Shown: positions 33,145 to 42,180 of the stretch, piece by piece
How positions within the stretch are numbered: position 1 is the stretch's first letter
Layout: each line of letters begins with the position of its first letter
DNA from: Paenibacillus humicola
GTDB lineage: Bacteria; Bacillota; Bacilli; Paenibacillales; Paenibacillaceae
NCBI RefSeq assembly: GCF_028826105.1
Contig: NZ_JAQGPL010000001.1
Coordinates: 559,501 to 623,500, forward strand
DNA length: 64,000 nucleotides
Reading direction: 5' to 3'
Notes under the pieces: generated by a model
Told to the model about the DNA's origin: nothing
What the model saw: the letters and a program-made list of their open reading frames with translations, nothing else
Database searches by the model: none
Position numbers and translations under genes: made by a program

Positions 33145-34044
33145 ATGACGATTGTGCTGCGCAGCGGCGATTTGAAGGCGGAAATATTGGAGCCCGGCAC
33201 GTATAGGGGTTCGCGGTTCGATTGGACGGGGTTTATCCGTCAGGTGACGCTGCTGCAGGGCGGGCACACGTTCGGCGGAGTCGAGAGTCAGGTCCCGGGT
33301 AAAGGCTCGGGCGGGCTCGGGCTGTGCAACGAGTTCGGCATCGACGCGCCGCTCGGCTACGAGGAGGCGGAAATCGGCGGCAAGTTTCCGAAGCCGGGTA
33401 TCGGGCTGCTCACCCGGACAGGGGAGGAAGCCTATAATTTTTTCCGGCCTTACGAAACGGAGCCCTTCCCTGTCCGGACCGAACATGGCGGCGATTTCGT
33501 CCGGTTCGTACAGGACCCGCTGCCGATAAACGGGTATGCCTTCCGGCTGGAGAAGGAAATCCGGGTGCACGGCGCGGCGCTGACGATTTCGTATGCTCTG
33601 CACAATACGGGCGGCAGGCCGATTGCCACGAACGAGTACGTCCACAATTTTCTCGCGATTGACGGGATGCCGATCGGCCCGGAGTACGAGCTGCTTTATC
33701 CGGAAACCGTCCGGCCTGAGCCGGGCGCGAATCCCGAACAGCAGGCGAGCCTGGCCATCGAAGGCGGCCGGATCGGCTGGAAGCCGGGCAAGCCGCGATT
33801 TTACGCGCGTTTCCTGCCGTTTGCGGGCGAGGCTCCGTTCTATTGGGAGCTGCGCCATACGGCCGTGCGTGCCGGCATCCGGGAACGCGGGAGCGAAAGG
33901 CCGGTCCGCTTGGCGCTTTGGGGAGAGCCGCACGTCGTGTCGCCGGAGATATTTGTGGCCGTCGCCGTACAGCCGGGCGGCGTTCAGCGCTGGACGCGCA
34001 CGTTCGAATGCTTCGCATGGCAAGCGGGAGGCGATCGTGAATGA
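33145..34044 (+). CDS. Galactose-mutarotase-fold protein (aldose 1-epimerase-like)
   Basis: A 299-residue, mostly beta protein. Segments such as GLGLCNEFGIDAPLGYEEA, PGIGLLTRTGEEAYNFFRPY and NEYVHNFLAIDGMPIGPEYEL resemble aldose 1-epimerase/YeaD-type proteins, and a His (YVHNF) and Glu are in place. A specific substrate cannot be assigned. ATG 33145 behind ATGGAGG lies only 24 bp after the AICAR transformylase stop, so it is probably in the same ZTP-controlled transcript, an unexpected pairing of purine and carbohydrate functions. Confidence 0.65.
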   Translation: MTIVLRSGDLKAEILEPGTYRGSRFDWTGFIRQVTLLQGGHTFGGVESQVPGKGSGGLGLCNEFGIDAPLGYEEAEIGGKFPKPGIGLLTRTGEEAYNFFRPYETEPFPVRTEHGGDFVRFVQDPLPINGYAFRLEKEIRVHGAALTISYALHNTGGRPIATNEYVHNFLAIDGMPIGPEYELLYPETVRPEPGANPEQQASLAIEGGRIGWKPGKPRFYARFLPFAGEAPFYWELRHTAVRAGIRERGSERPVRLALWGEPHVVSPEIFVAVAVQPGGVQRWTRTFECFAWQAGGDRE

Positions 34045-34086
34045 CCGGCGGTCAGCATCAAGCGTTCCGGCTTCAAATCCAAAGCA

Positions 34087-34335
34087 TTGGCCCCGATGAA
34101 ATCGGGCTGTTTCGCCGGGAAGGGCTTTTCGCACGAAATGCTGAGCTGGGCGAAAATGCGGGCCGCATTGCAGGGCAGACACTTTCTGCGGCTGGACTGT
34201 GCATCCGACCGTCCGAAATTGTGCACCTTATATGAGCGGAACGGCTTCGTTAAAGTAGGAGAGCGGCTCGTCCTGGACGTGTACCCGGCGGCATTTTACG
34301 AATGGGAGGTTCAACGAGCGCAGCGGACATTCTAA
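34087..34335 (+). pseudogene. C-terminal fragment of a GNAT acetyltransferase
   Basis: The 82-codon frame keeps only the second half of a GNAT fold: GKGFSHEMLSWAKMRAA (acetyl-CoA loop and helix), FLRLDCASDRPKLCTLYERNGFVKVGE and a closing strand. The N-terminal strands are missing and no ribosome-binding site precedes the first ATG. It begins within 50 bp of the stop of the mutarotase-like gene. It is probably a decayed remnant. Confidence 0.65.
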
Positions 34336-34342
34336 TTATTCC

Positions 34343-34372
34343 TTGACGAGAATATTCCGTTCAAGGTATGAT
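34343..34372 (+). promoter_or_regulatory. Sigma-A-type promoter of the AHSA1-domain gene
   Basis: TTGACG (34343-34348), 18-bp spacer and TATGAT (34367-34372): five of six matches at each box, 38 bp before the ATG. Confidence 0.65.
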
Positions 34373-34410
34373 CGGGACATGAACTTCCATATCCGATAAG
34401 GAGGGTTTCG

Positions 34411-34926
34411 ATGCCGGAAAATCAGGCAGCATCCAGCACCCCGGCCGAGCTGGTCATCACCCGGACCGTCAAGGCGCCGCGCGAGCTTGTCTTCAAGCTT
34501 TGGACCGAGGAGGAGCATCTGAAACGGTGGTGGGGGCCGAAAGGCTTTTCGCTCGAGGTGGCCCAATTCGATTTGCGTCCGGGAGGCATCTTTCATTTCA
34601 GCATGAAGTCTGCGGATGGGCAGGAGATGTGGGCCAAATTCGTGTACCGCGAGATCGCCGCGCCGGAGAAGCTGGTCTACGTCAACTCCTTTTCCGATCC
34701 GGAGGGCAAAACGGTACGGGCGCCGTTCAGCGACGCATGGCCGCTGGAGGTTCTGAATACGGCGACATTCGCCGAGCAAGACGGCGCAACGGTCATCACG
34801 CTGCGCGGCGGCCCGATTAACGCGACCGCCGAGGAGCAGCGCATGTTCCAATCGATGTTCGAATCCATGCAGCAGGGCTTCGCCGGCACCTTCGATCAGC
34901 TGGACGAATACCTGGCATCGCTATAA
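34411..34926 (+). CDS. SRPBCC/AHSA1 (Aha1 C-terminal-like) domain protein
   Basis: A 171-residue START-like fold protein. The family pattern is complete: VITRTVKAPRELVFKLWTEEEHLKRWWGPKGF near the start, then FDLRPGGIFHFSMKSADG and a long C-terminal helix FESMQQGFAGTFDQLDEYLAS. Such proteins bind hydrophobic ligands; many are annotated as activator of Hsp90 ATPase-like, with unknown role in bacteria. The ATG follows AAGGAGGG. It has its own promoter and a strong terminator, so it is a single-gene transcript. Confidence 0.86.
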   Translation: MPENQAASSTPAELVITRTVKAPRELVFKLWTEEEHLKRWWGPKGFSLEVAQFDLRPGGIFHFSMKSADGQEMWAKFVYREIAAPEKLVYVNSFSDPEGKTVRAPFSDAWPLEVLNTATFAEQDGATVITLRGGPINATAEEQRMFQSMFESMQQGFAGTFDQLDEYLASL

Positions 34927-34997
34927 CCGTTCGAAAAGCGGCCGACCGGCCGCCCGCATGTATCGCTTGCCCGGAGCTGCGCGCGGTACGCCCAAAC

Positions 34998-35047
34998 GGG
35001 GCAGTCTCCGAAAACCGCGTTCGGTTTCGGGGGACTGCCCTCGTTTT
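34998..35047. terminator. Strong hairpin terminator between AHSA1 gene and ABC system 2
   Basis: GGGCAGTC-CCGAAA arms pair with TTTCGG-GACTGCCC around an ACCGCGTTCGG loop, then TCGTTTTA. It separates convergent genes and may stop both transcripts. Confidence 0.75.
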
Positions 35048-35096
35048 ATGCAACAAGCGGGCACTGTCTGCAGGGAGCGCTATACGGCCCGCCGGC

Positions 35097-36506
35097 TTAT
35101 TGCGAGATATCGTACCCTTCGGATTTCGCGAAGGCGACGACGTTCTTTTGCACGTTGTCGAGCGCCTGATCCCAGCTTTCCTGGCCTCCGGCGGCTTTGG
35201 TGAACTCGACGGTCATCTGGTTGTAGACGTACGTCGTCCAGGGGCTCCACTGGTACGAAGTATCGACGCTGCTTGCGGCCTGCTTGTAGACGGGAGCCGG
35301 CGCCTGCCCGCCGAGGAAGTCGTCCTTAATATTGTAGGACTGCTCGACGTTTTTGGCGGCCATGGCTCCCGGTCCGTGGCCCGGCACCGTCGGATTCAGC
35401 TCGAGCGTAAGGCCCGCTTCGGACGAGGTGTACCAGCCGGCGAACAAGGCGGCGGCATCCGGATGCTTGCTCTGCGTCGTCACCGCATTCGAGGAGCCGC
35501 CGTTGTTTCCGTTTGTCGCCGCGCCGCTCGCATTCCACTGCGGCGGAACGGCCACCCGCCACGCCTCGCTCGACCCCTTGGGCACGTAAGGCAGCAGGAA
35601 ATTGTCGGCGACCCATGCCCCGTCCACGATCGTGGCGTATTCGCCTTTCCCGATTTCATTGCCCCATTCGGGGCTGAAGGATTGGTCCGCCTTGACCGCT
35701 CCCGATTGAATGAGGCCGCCCCAATACTCCAGCACCTGTTTCGCTTTCGGCGTGTTCAGATCGATTTTCCAGCTGTTCCCTCCGCCTGAAAACGGCTCGA
35801 CGCCGGCCTGCCAGAGCAGCCCCATGATCCAGCCGCCTTCATTCAATGGGAAATAGGTGAAATATTTGCCGGTCTTCTGATGATATTGCTTGGCGGCGGC
35901 GGCGTATTCGTCCCACGTTTTCGGAATCGCGATTCCGGCGCTGTCGAGCGCATGCTTGTCGTACCAGAGCACCATCGGCCCGATATCCTGCGGTACGGCG
36001 TAAACCTTCGAGCCCGCGGATACCTGATTCCACGTCCACGGCAAATAGTACGGCTTCAAGTTCCCGATATATGGCGAAATGTCGACCAGGCCGCCCGTGT
36101 TAATAAATTGCGGAAGCACCTGGTACTCCAGGAACGCAATATCCGGTGCGCCCGTTCCCGCCTTGAGGGCGGTGACCAGCTTGCTGTATTCCGTCGTTCC
36201 GTTCCCGACATTGACCACATGGATATGAATATGGGGGTACGATTTCTCGAACGCCTTGGCGATGTCCGGCGCGGTCGAAATCCACGTCCACCACGTCAAA
36301 TCGACGTCCTTGTCGTACGCGTTGAATATCGGATAAGCTCCCGTCGAATCCGGAGCGACGACGGACGCGGCCGCCGTCTGCGCGGTACCGCCGCCGCCGG
36401 AGCCGGAATTGCCGCTTGATGTGGAATTTCCGCCGCAGCCGGCGAGCAGGCCGAGCGACAGAAGCGCGGAGCCGGCCAGGCCTAACCAGCATTTTGCCTT
36501 TACCAT
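35097..36506 (-). CDS. Sugar ABC transporter substrate-binding lipoprotein (system 2)
   Basis: A 469-residue CUT1 solute-binding protein with lipobox LLAGC (Cys 24) and a Ser/Gly-rich linker (about 25-42). Family features include LTWWTWISTAPDIAKAFEKSYPHI, APDIAFLEYQVLPQFI and VPQDIGPMVLWYDKHAL. It is anchored outside the membrane and probably binds an oligosaccharide. It is the last gene of the minus-strand operon, after the two permeases, the reverse of system 1. ATG preceded by TAGGAGG. Confidence 0.9.
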   Translation of the reverse strand: MVKAKCWLGLAGSALLSLGLLAGCGGNSTSSGNSGSGGGGTAQTAAASVVAPDSTGAYPIFNAYDKDVDLTWWTWISTAPDIAKAFEKSYPHIHIHVVNVGNGTTEYSKLVTALKAGTGAPDIAFLEYQVLPQFINTGGLVDISPYIGNLKPYYLPWTWNQVSAGSKVYAVPQDIGPMVLWYDKHALDSAGIAIPKTWDEYAAAAKQYHQKTGKYFTYFPLNEGGWIMGLLWQAGVEPFSGGGNSWKIDLNTPKAKQVLEYWGGLIQSGAVKADQSFSPEWGNEIGKGEYATIVDGAWVADNFLLPYVPKGSSEAWRVAVPPQWNASGAATNGNNGGSSNAVTTQSKHPDAAALFAGWYTSSEAGLTLELNPTVPGHGPGAMAAKNVEQSYNIKDDFLGGQAPAPVYKQAASSVDTSYQWSPWTTYVYNQMTVEFTKAAGGQESWDQALDNVQKNVVAFAKSEGYDISQ

Positions 36507-36583
36507 GGATACAACCTCCTAATCGATCATCATGAACGCCGCTTTACAAGGGCTGCCGAAGCGGGACAATCCTGCGTATCCGG

Positions 36584-37489
36584 TTAGGATTTGATCCCGC
36601 CCAGCGTAATGCCGGAAATGATATATTTACGAAGAAACGGAAACAGCACCAGCATCGGCAGGACGGAAATGACCGAACCGACCATAATGAGCGGGTACAC
36701 CGGAATCTCCTGCGTCTGGTTGCCCAGGGTGGCGACCCAGAGGTCCAGCCCGAGCGTAACGGGGAACAGCTGCTGGCTGCTCAGCAGCACGAGCGGCATG
36801 AAAAAATTGTTCCACGTCCCGATGAACGTGATCAGGAACAGCGTCACGACGCCCGGAAGCATGATGGCGAGCGCGATGCGCGCGAAAATCTGCAAATCCC
36901 CGGCCCCGTCTACGCGTCCCGAGTCGATCAGCTCGGACGGCATCGCGTCGCGAATGTATACGCTCATGAAATAGACGCCGAACGGGCTGACCAGCATCGG
37001 CAAAATGACGCCGGCATAGGTGTTGATCAGTCCCAGATGCTTCACGAGCAGAAACACGGGGATGGTCAGGGCGGCGCTCGGAATCGCGAGACCGCCGATG
37101 ACGATCCGCAGAATCGCGCCCTGCAGGCGGAACGTGTATTTGGCCAGCGCGTAGCCGGCGAGCGCGCTGATCAGCGTGCCCAGGACGCCCGTAACGCCGG
37201 AATACACGATCGAATTGAGAAACCACCGCCAATAGATGCCGCTCTGCTGAATGTTCAGCCAGTGAAAATTGGCCGCCAGTGAAGGATGGGGTGAAAGCAG
37301 CAAAATCGGCGTATTGAACAAATCGGCGGTCGATTTCGTCGACGACAGGAACAGCCAATACAGCGGGAACAGGAAATAAACCGCCGCCGCAATCATCGCC
37401 ACCATGACGACCGCCGTTTTCGCCGCATCCGCCCGTTTCCTCCTTCGATTCGGCTCGAACCTGACTGGAACCGCTTCCATTCGGCTCAT
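36584..37489 (-). CDS. Sugar ABC transporter permease, MalG-type (system 2)
   Basis: A 301-residue six-helix permease. The ATPase-contact loop is PSELIDSGRVDGAGDLQIFARI, followed by LPGVVTLFLITFIGTWNNFFMPLVLL. The N-terminal 20 residues are strongly basic. Its start overlaps the MalF-type gene by 4 bp (ATGA type), so the two are translationally coupled. It pairs with the next permease to form the channel; no ATPase gene is nearby. Confidence 0.88.
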   Translation of the reverse strand: MSRMEAVPVRFEPNRRRKRADAAKTAVVMVAMIAAAVYFLFPLYWLFLSSTKSTADLFNTPILLLSPHPSLAANFHWLNIQQSGIYWRWFLNSIVYSGVTGVLGTLISALAGYALAKYTFRLQGAILRIVIGGLAIPSAALTIPVFLLVKHLGLINTYAGVILPMLVSPFGVYFMSVYIRDAMPSELIDSGRVDGAGDLQIFARIALAIMLPGVVTLFLITFIGTWNNFFMPLVLLSSQQLFPVTLGLDLWVATLGNQTQEIPVYPLIMVGSVISVLPMLVLFPFLRKYIISGITLGGIKS

Positions 37490-38424
37490 TTCGCCACCGC
37501 CTTTTTGGCCGCCCGTTTCCCCGCTTTGCCTTCCCGGGGCATGCCCCGCTGGTTTCCCGTCGCCAAAAACATGAACAGCAGCGACGCCCCGATCGTCAAA
37601 AGCGCGAGAACGATGGACATGGCGGCCGAGTAATTGAAGTTGTTATACGAAAAGGCTGTATTGTAAATGTCCATATTCGGCGTAAAGTTGTAGGGGACGG
37701 TCGTCAAGCTCGTCAGCACGAACGGCTCGTTGAACAGCTGCAGCGTGCCGATGATCGCCAGCACCGAATTGAGCACGATCGTCGGGCGCAGGAGCGGAAG
37801 CTTCATCCGCCAGGCCAGCTTCCACTCGGAGCATCCGTCGATTTTCGCGGCTTCATAGATGTCGGGCGGAACCGAGGTCAGGCCGGCCAAATAAATCGTC
37901 ATCGTGTAACCGGTCCACTGCCAGATCACCATATTCACGATCGCGTACAGCAAATGGTCGGCCGACAGGAGATCAACCGGATGCCCGCCGTTCATTCCGC
38001 CCAGCAGGCGCAGCGCCGGATCGAGGTCCGGCGAGTACAGGAATCCCCACATTAAAGCCGCAATCACTCCCGGAACCGCGTAGGGAAGAAAATAGATCAA
38101 GCGGAACCAGTCCTTCCCCTTAACGTACGGGCTGTCGAGCAGCAGGGCCAGCGCGATGGACACGAGCATGCCGAGATCGACCTGCACAATCCCGAAATAA
38201 AAAATCGTTTTGAGCGAACCCCAGAAATTCGGGTCGTGAAACACTTGAGCAAAGTTGTGCAGGCCCACGTACAGGTTGCCGCCCATCCGGGATACAAATA
38301 AACTCAGATACAAGGAGTAGCCTAACGGATACAGGAAGAACATGAGAAACAGCAGCAGGAACGGCGCCAAAAACAAATACGGCGTCAGCCGGCTAACCTT
38401 GATCACTCGATCACCCGCTTTCAT
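37486..38424 (-). CDS. Sugar ABC transporter permease, MalF-type (system 2)
   Basis: A 312-residue six-helix permease starting TPYLFLAPFLLLFLMFFLYP, with the EAA loop EAAKIDGCSEWKLAWRMKLP (about residues 203-222). It is the first gene of the operon for ABC system 2. ATG 38424 is the best start by family length, but it has no clear ribosome-binding site; an internal GTG is possible. The C-terminus is strikingly basic (KAGKRAAKKAVAK). Confidence 0.86.
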   Translation of the reverse strand: MKAGDRVIKVSRLTPYLFLAPFLLLFLMFFLYPLGYSLYLSLFVSRMGGNLYVGLHNFAQVFHDPNFWGSLKTIFYFGIVQVDLGMLVSIALALLLDSPYVKGKDWFRLIYFLPYAVPGVIAALMWGFLYSPDLDPALRLLGGMNGGHPVDLLSADHLLYAIVNMVIWQWTGYTMTIYLAGLTSVPPDIYEAAKIDGCSEWKLAWRMKLPLLRPTIVLNSVLAIIGTLQLFNEPFVLTSLTTVPYNFTPNMDIYNTAFSYNNFNYSAAMSIVLALLTIGASLLFMFLATGNQRGMPREGKAGKRAAKKAVAK

Positions 38425-38577
38425 CAATTGGCCGGTAAGCGCATCGGTAAGGTCGGCGAATCAGACAAACAACACCTTAACTTATGATGCCGGTATTTTA
38501 ATTAGACCGTGGACACCGTTCTGTCAAAATGGCTTGGCCGCACCGAGAGTTTTTGGCTTATACGGCACGGAGAGCCG

Positions 38578-38609
38578 AAAGACACCGGCGGTCTCAGCGG
38601 TCTTTTTTT
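38578..38609 (+). terminator. Terminator-like hairpin upstream of the ECF sigma gene
   Basis: AAAGAC-CCG pairs with CGG-GTCTTT and runs into seven T. No plus-strand gene lies upstream within 190 bp, so it may terminate antisense transcription or act in a leader of the sigma gene. Confidence 0.5.
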
Positions 38610-38672
38610 GAAGGCCGGGGAACATTTCGCCGTCTTCGGTTGTCTGTTTGGTGAAGGGAAGGGAGCGGCAGT

Positions 38673-39227
38673 GTGGAGGACGATTACCTGAAAACCATTT
38701 CACGCCTCGATGGGCCCGAAATCGATGCGCTAGTCCGCCGTTATTGGCATGATGTCTGGCAGTATGCGTTTTTCCTGACCCGTCACGAAACGATGGCTGA
38801 GGATATCGCGCAGGATACGTTTATACGGGCTTTTCGCGCCATCGACTCGTTTCGCGGGCAATGTCCGGTCAAGAGCTGGCTGTTCACCATCGCCCGCAAT
38901 ACGGCGTTCAATTACCGCAGGTCGGCTTTTTTTCGCAAGGTCACGCTGGCCGGGCTGTTTTCGGATACCCGGACGTCGCCGCCCGCGGAGACGGAGTATT
39001 TGCAAGCCCGCTTTACGGACGATATTTGGTCGGTCGTTCTGCGCATGCCGCGCAGCCACCGGGAAATCATCGTGCTTCATGCGCATTACGGCCTGTCGTA
39101 CAAGGAACTGGCGGATGTGCTCGGCATAACCGAGGGTACGGTGAAGTCCCGGTTATACCGCGCCAGGGCCAATCTCGCAAAGCGGATGAAGGAGGAGGAT
39201 CTTCATGGCGAGACGGATCTCGGATAA
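38673..39227 (+). CDS. ECF-type RNA polymerase sigma factor
   Basis: A 184-residue sigma-70 ECF factor. Region 2 spans about 15-80 (DALVRRYWHDVWQYAFFLT, then AEDIAQDTFIRAFRAIDSFRG and the WLFTIARNTAFNYRR promoter-melting helix). Region 4 spans about 118-170 (SHREIIVLHAHYGLSYKELADVLGITEG, ending in TVKSRLYRARANLAKRM). The start is GTG 38673 with AAGGGAG upstream. A GGAAC at 38619 with TGTCTG 17 bp later could be an autoregulated ECF promoter, though weak. The gene overlaps the probable anti-sigma gene by 23 bp. Confidence 0.88.
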   Translation: MEDDYLKTISRLDGPEIDALVRRYWHDVWQYAFFLTRHETMAEDIAQDTFIRAFRAIDSFRGQCPVKSWLFTIARNTAFNYRRSAFFRKVTLAGLFSDTRTSPPAETEYLQARFTDDIWSVVLRMPRSHREIIVLHAHYGLSYKELADVLGITEGTVKSRLYRARANLAKRMKEEDLHGETDLG

Positions 39228-40413
39228 CATCCCGGAGGAGGACCGGGTTATCGGGCGGCTGAGGAGCAATCCTTTCCCCGAAGAGAGGCGCCCTTCCGAG
39301 GAGCGCATCGCCTTTATTCGGCAGCGGGCGGTGGAGGCCCCGGGCCGCGCCCGAACAACGGGACGCCGGTGGATCGGGTGGTCCGCTGCGGTCCTGGCGT
39401 GCCTCATCCTGATGGCCGCCGTTGTCTACGCGTACGATATGCCGGGCGGAATCGCGGACTGGCGGTATTCGCGCGCGGCAGGATACCCCGGAACGGTGAG
39501 CATTCCCCTCGGCAAAACGCCGGAAGACGCGGTGCGGAAATTCCGCCGTTCTCCAGCGATGCAGGTGGTGCATCAGGAGTCTGCCGCCGGCGGGGTCATG
39601 ATGTTCATCAAGCGGGGGGGCGCGAAGAACGGAACCGATCTGCAGCTGGAATTTGTGCGCCGGACATGGCTCGGCTGGAAGTGGGTAATGGGCGGAGGTT
39701 ACGGAATATCGCCGATGTCCGGAGCGGACGAGGCGCTGAATTTCATGAGCATGCCGGCCTTTCCGGGCATCCAGGGGCCGTTTCCGATCGTATTCGGCCA
39801 AATTTCGAATCCGGCCGTTGCGAACGTGAACGTCACGATCGGCGGCAGGGCCGCCGGCTCGTACGGCGCCAAAATCATCGAATACGGAGACGGGCAAAAG
39901 CTCTGGTACGTTCTTCCGCCGTCCGCAGCCGCTCCGCCGTACGGAATCGAAGCGCTTAACGCGCAAGGGGAAATGGTCGCCGCCGCCGCTTTCGACGATC
40001 AACGCGATGTAGGCGCGGTTCCGATGAGAGGCACGGAATTCAAGGAAGCCCATTTTCGTCTGGGGGACATCATCACCGCGCTGGAAGGACAAAGATTGCA
40101 GCTTCAGCCTTCGGGCGCCGGCAGCTCGTCCTTGGCCATAAACAATGTGCAGCCAAATGTGTACGGGGTCGAAACGGAGGAGACTGCGAACCGGGCCGAT
40201 CCCGAACTCGTCTGCATCTATATTTTCAAATCGGTGAAAGCGCGGACGGGAGGGGCTGAAGCATACCGGGAGCAGATGGGGACCGCCCGCTCGAACACGT
40301 ATCCGATCCTGTACGAGAAAGGAAACGTGCTCGTGATTTACCAGGCAGCGTCGAAGGAAAAACCGGCGGCGGATCACACGATTCAAGCGGCGCTCGATCG
40401 GCTTAATCCGTAA
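39205..40413 (+). CDS. Probable membrane anti-sigma factor with extracytoplasmic sensor domain
   Basis: A 402-residue protein: a charged 50-residue cytoplasmic N-terminus, one membrane helix (about 54-75, WIGWSAAVLACLILMAAVVYAY) and a 320-residue outer domain. This is the topology of an ECF anti-sigma factor, and its gene overlaps that of the sigma factor. I do not see the HHCC zinc motif of RsiW-type proteins, so another anti-sigma class or a DUF4179-like protein is possible. The outer domain has repeated SIPLGKTPEDAVRKF and LEFVRRTWLGWKWVMGGG segments of unknown fold. The role is inferred from context. Confidence 0.65.
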   Translation: MARRISDNIPEEDRVIGRLRSNPFPEERRPSEERIAFIRQRAVEAPGRARTTGRRWIGWSAAVLACLILMAAVVYAYDMPGGIADWRYSRAAGYPGTVSIPLGKTPEDAVRKFRRSPAMQVVHQESAAGGVMMFIKRGGAKNGTDLQLEFVRRTWLGWKWVMGGGYGISPMSGADEALNFMSMPAFPGIQGPFPIVFGQISNPAVANVNVTIGGRAAGSYGAKIIEYGDGQKLWYVLPPSAAAPPYGIEALNAQGEMVAAAAFDDQRDVGAVPMRGTEFKEAHFRLGDIITALEGQRLQLQPSGAGSSSLAINNVQPNVYGVETEETANRADPELVCIYIFKSVKARTGGAEAYREQMGTARSNTYPILYEKGNVLVIYQAASKEKPAADHTIQAALDRLNP

Positions 40414-40520
40414 ATGCGGTGGTAAAGAAGGACGATGTAACCGTTTTAAAGGATTTCCGGGGCGGCCTGCCGAACATGGAAAAGAACCTCGAATGGAAAA
40501 GAGAGGGGGGCGCAGCCGGC

Positions 40521-41280
40521 ATGCGAAGAACCGAGGCGATCAAAATCGCCGAGGCGGTATTGTCCGCCGATCTGGCCTGCTCCAAGGCCGATTTTGACGG
40601 CAATGGGGTCACGGTCCGCCGTGCGGAAATACGCGAGGGCCGGTTCCGGTTTCCCATCCGGGCGAAATCGCTGCAAATCGTGACGATGGGCAGAGGCGTC
40701 GTGGCGGCCTGCAGCGCGGAACGGATGGAGTGGGCTGTCCGGCAGCTCGGCGGCCTGACACGCGAGCAAATCTTTTCCGCCCAAACGATGGCCGGAATCG
40801 AAAATTACGTCAGCCAAGACCGGCAATACCTCGCCGGTCCCGTTCAAAAGTACGTTTGTGCTGCTGACGATCTGAAAGAATTTCAAATTCCGCCGGATGT
40901 CCGAATCAAGACCTGCGGCCGGGAACAGGTGACGAGCCTGTATGTGTATCCGAATTTTCAAAAATGCGCTCTCGTTTAATCCCGAAAGTTCCCGCCCCGA
41001 TATTTTGGCGGCGGTCGCCGAGTGCGACGAAAATATTGTGGGAGTGGCCGGAGCTTCCGCGGATTGCGAAACGATGTGGCAGATCGGCGTCGACGTCGTG
41101 CCGGCGTATCAGGGCCTCGGAATCGGGAAAGCCCTTGTCGGCACGTTGACGAAAGCGGTTTTAAATGAAGGAATCGTCCCTTATTATTCGGCCGCCGTCA
41201 GCCATCTGCACTCAAGGCGGCTCGCCTTGTCGCTTGGCTATTGGCCCGCCTGGATCCATGTCTATGCGAGGGAGCTTTGA
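40521..41280 (+). pseudogene. GNAT acetyltransferase gene with +1 frameshift
   Basis: The frame from ATG 40521 (behind GAGAGGGGGG) gives a conserved N-terminal domain ending VTSLYVYPNFQ and then stops at 40979. The rest of the protein, NALSFNPESSRPDILAAVA and the acetyl-CoA motif PAYQGLGIGKALVGTL, continues in the +1 frame to 41280. The shift falls in a run of five A at about 40963; four A would restore one frame of about 252 codons. This is a recent mutation, phase variation or sequencing error. Confidence 0.75.
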
Positions 41281-41320
41281 AATGCGAGAAAGGAATACCC
41301 GAATACAAGGAGGGGCAAGC

Positions 41321-42103
41321 ATGCTGAACGGAAAAATCGCCCTGGTGACCGGAGCGGGAAGCGGGCTCGGCCGTGCGATCGCCGAAGGGCTGGCAGCGGA
41401 AGGAGCGACGGCGGTTCTGGTCGGACGGCGCGGACAGGCGCTGCTTCAGACGGAGGAGCGTATACGGTCGGCAGGCGGCAAGGCCGTGTCCTATGCCGCG
41501 GACGTGAGCCGGCAGGAAGAGGTGGAGGCGCTGCGGCGGAAGGTTTTGGAGCATCCGGGCGTTCCTTCTTTACTGGTCAATGCGGCCGGAATTTACGGGG
41601 AGCTCAAGCCGGTCTCGGAGACCGACCCCGCGCTCTGGGTTCAGGTGCTGATGACCAACACGGCCGGACCGTATTACATTTGCCGGGCATTCGCGCGGGA
41701 CATGATAGAGACGGGCTGGGGGAGAATCGTCAACATCACGTCGGCGGCTTCGCTGGGCAAGCCGAATCCGAACAACAGCGCGTATGCCGTCAGCAAAGTG
41801 GCTTTGAACCATTTTACCCGGAAGCTGGCCGCCGAGCTGGAAGGCACGGGCGTCACGGCGAATGTGCTGCATCCGGGCGAAGTGAAAACGGAGATGTTCG
41901 AAGCGATCCGGCAGGCGTCTTCCGCGGAAGGCGGCATGTCGGGCTGGGTAAAATGGGTGGAGGAAACCGGGGGAGACGCCCCCGAGAAGTCCGTGCAGCG
42001 GATTCTCGATTTGACGAAGCCGGAAGCGGCGGGATTGAACGGCCGATTTCTTTGGATCGACAACGGGCTGAAAAACCCGATGCCGAGCTGGGAATCGGAT
42101 TGA
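41321..42103 (+). CDS. Short-chain dehydrogenase/reductase
   Basis: A 260-residue classical SDR. The cofactor motif is VTGAGSGLGRAIAEGL (about 9-24), NAAGIYGEL follows near 89, and the catalytic Ser and Tyr-Lys are in NITSAASLG and YAVSKVAL (about 157-164). An Arg-Arg pair after the second strand (VGRRGQAL) favours NADPH. The substrate is unknown; 3-oxoacyl or sugar-alcohol reductases are the nearest types by appearance. ATG 41321 follows AAGGAGGGG. It could be read from the same transcript as the frameshifted GNAT gene. Confidence 0.86.
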   Translation: MLNGKIALVTGAGSGLGRAIAEGLAAEGATAVLVGRRGQALLQTEERIRSAGGKAVSYAADVSRQEEVEALRRKVLEHPGVPSLLVNAAGIYGELKPVSETDPALWVQVLMTNTAGPYYICRAFARDMIETGWGRIVNITSAASLGKPNPNNSAYAVSKVALNHFTRKLAAELEGTGVTANVLHPGEVKTEMFEAIRQASSAEGGMSGWVKWVEETGGDAPEKSVQRILDLTKPEAAGLNGRFLWIDNGLKNPMPSWESD

Positions 42104-42180
42104 GCGGAGCATAAGCGAACGCTAGCGATTGTGACGGAGCCTAAGGCAATGGGTTGTTTCATCTTTTGAAGTAAAGCGGG

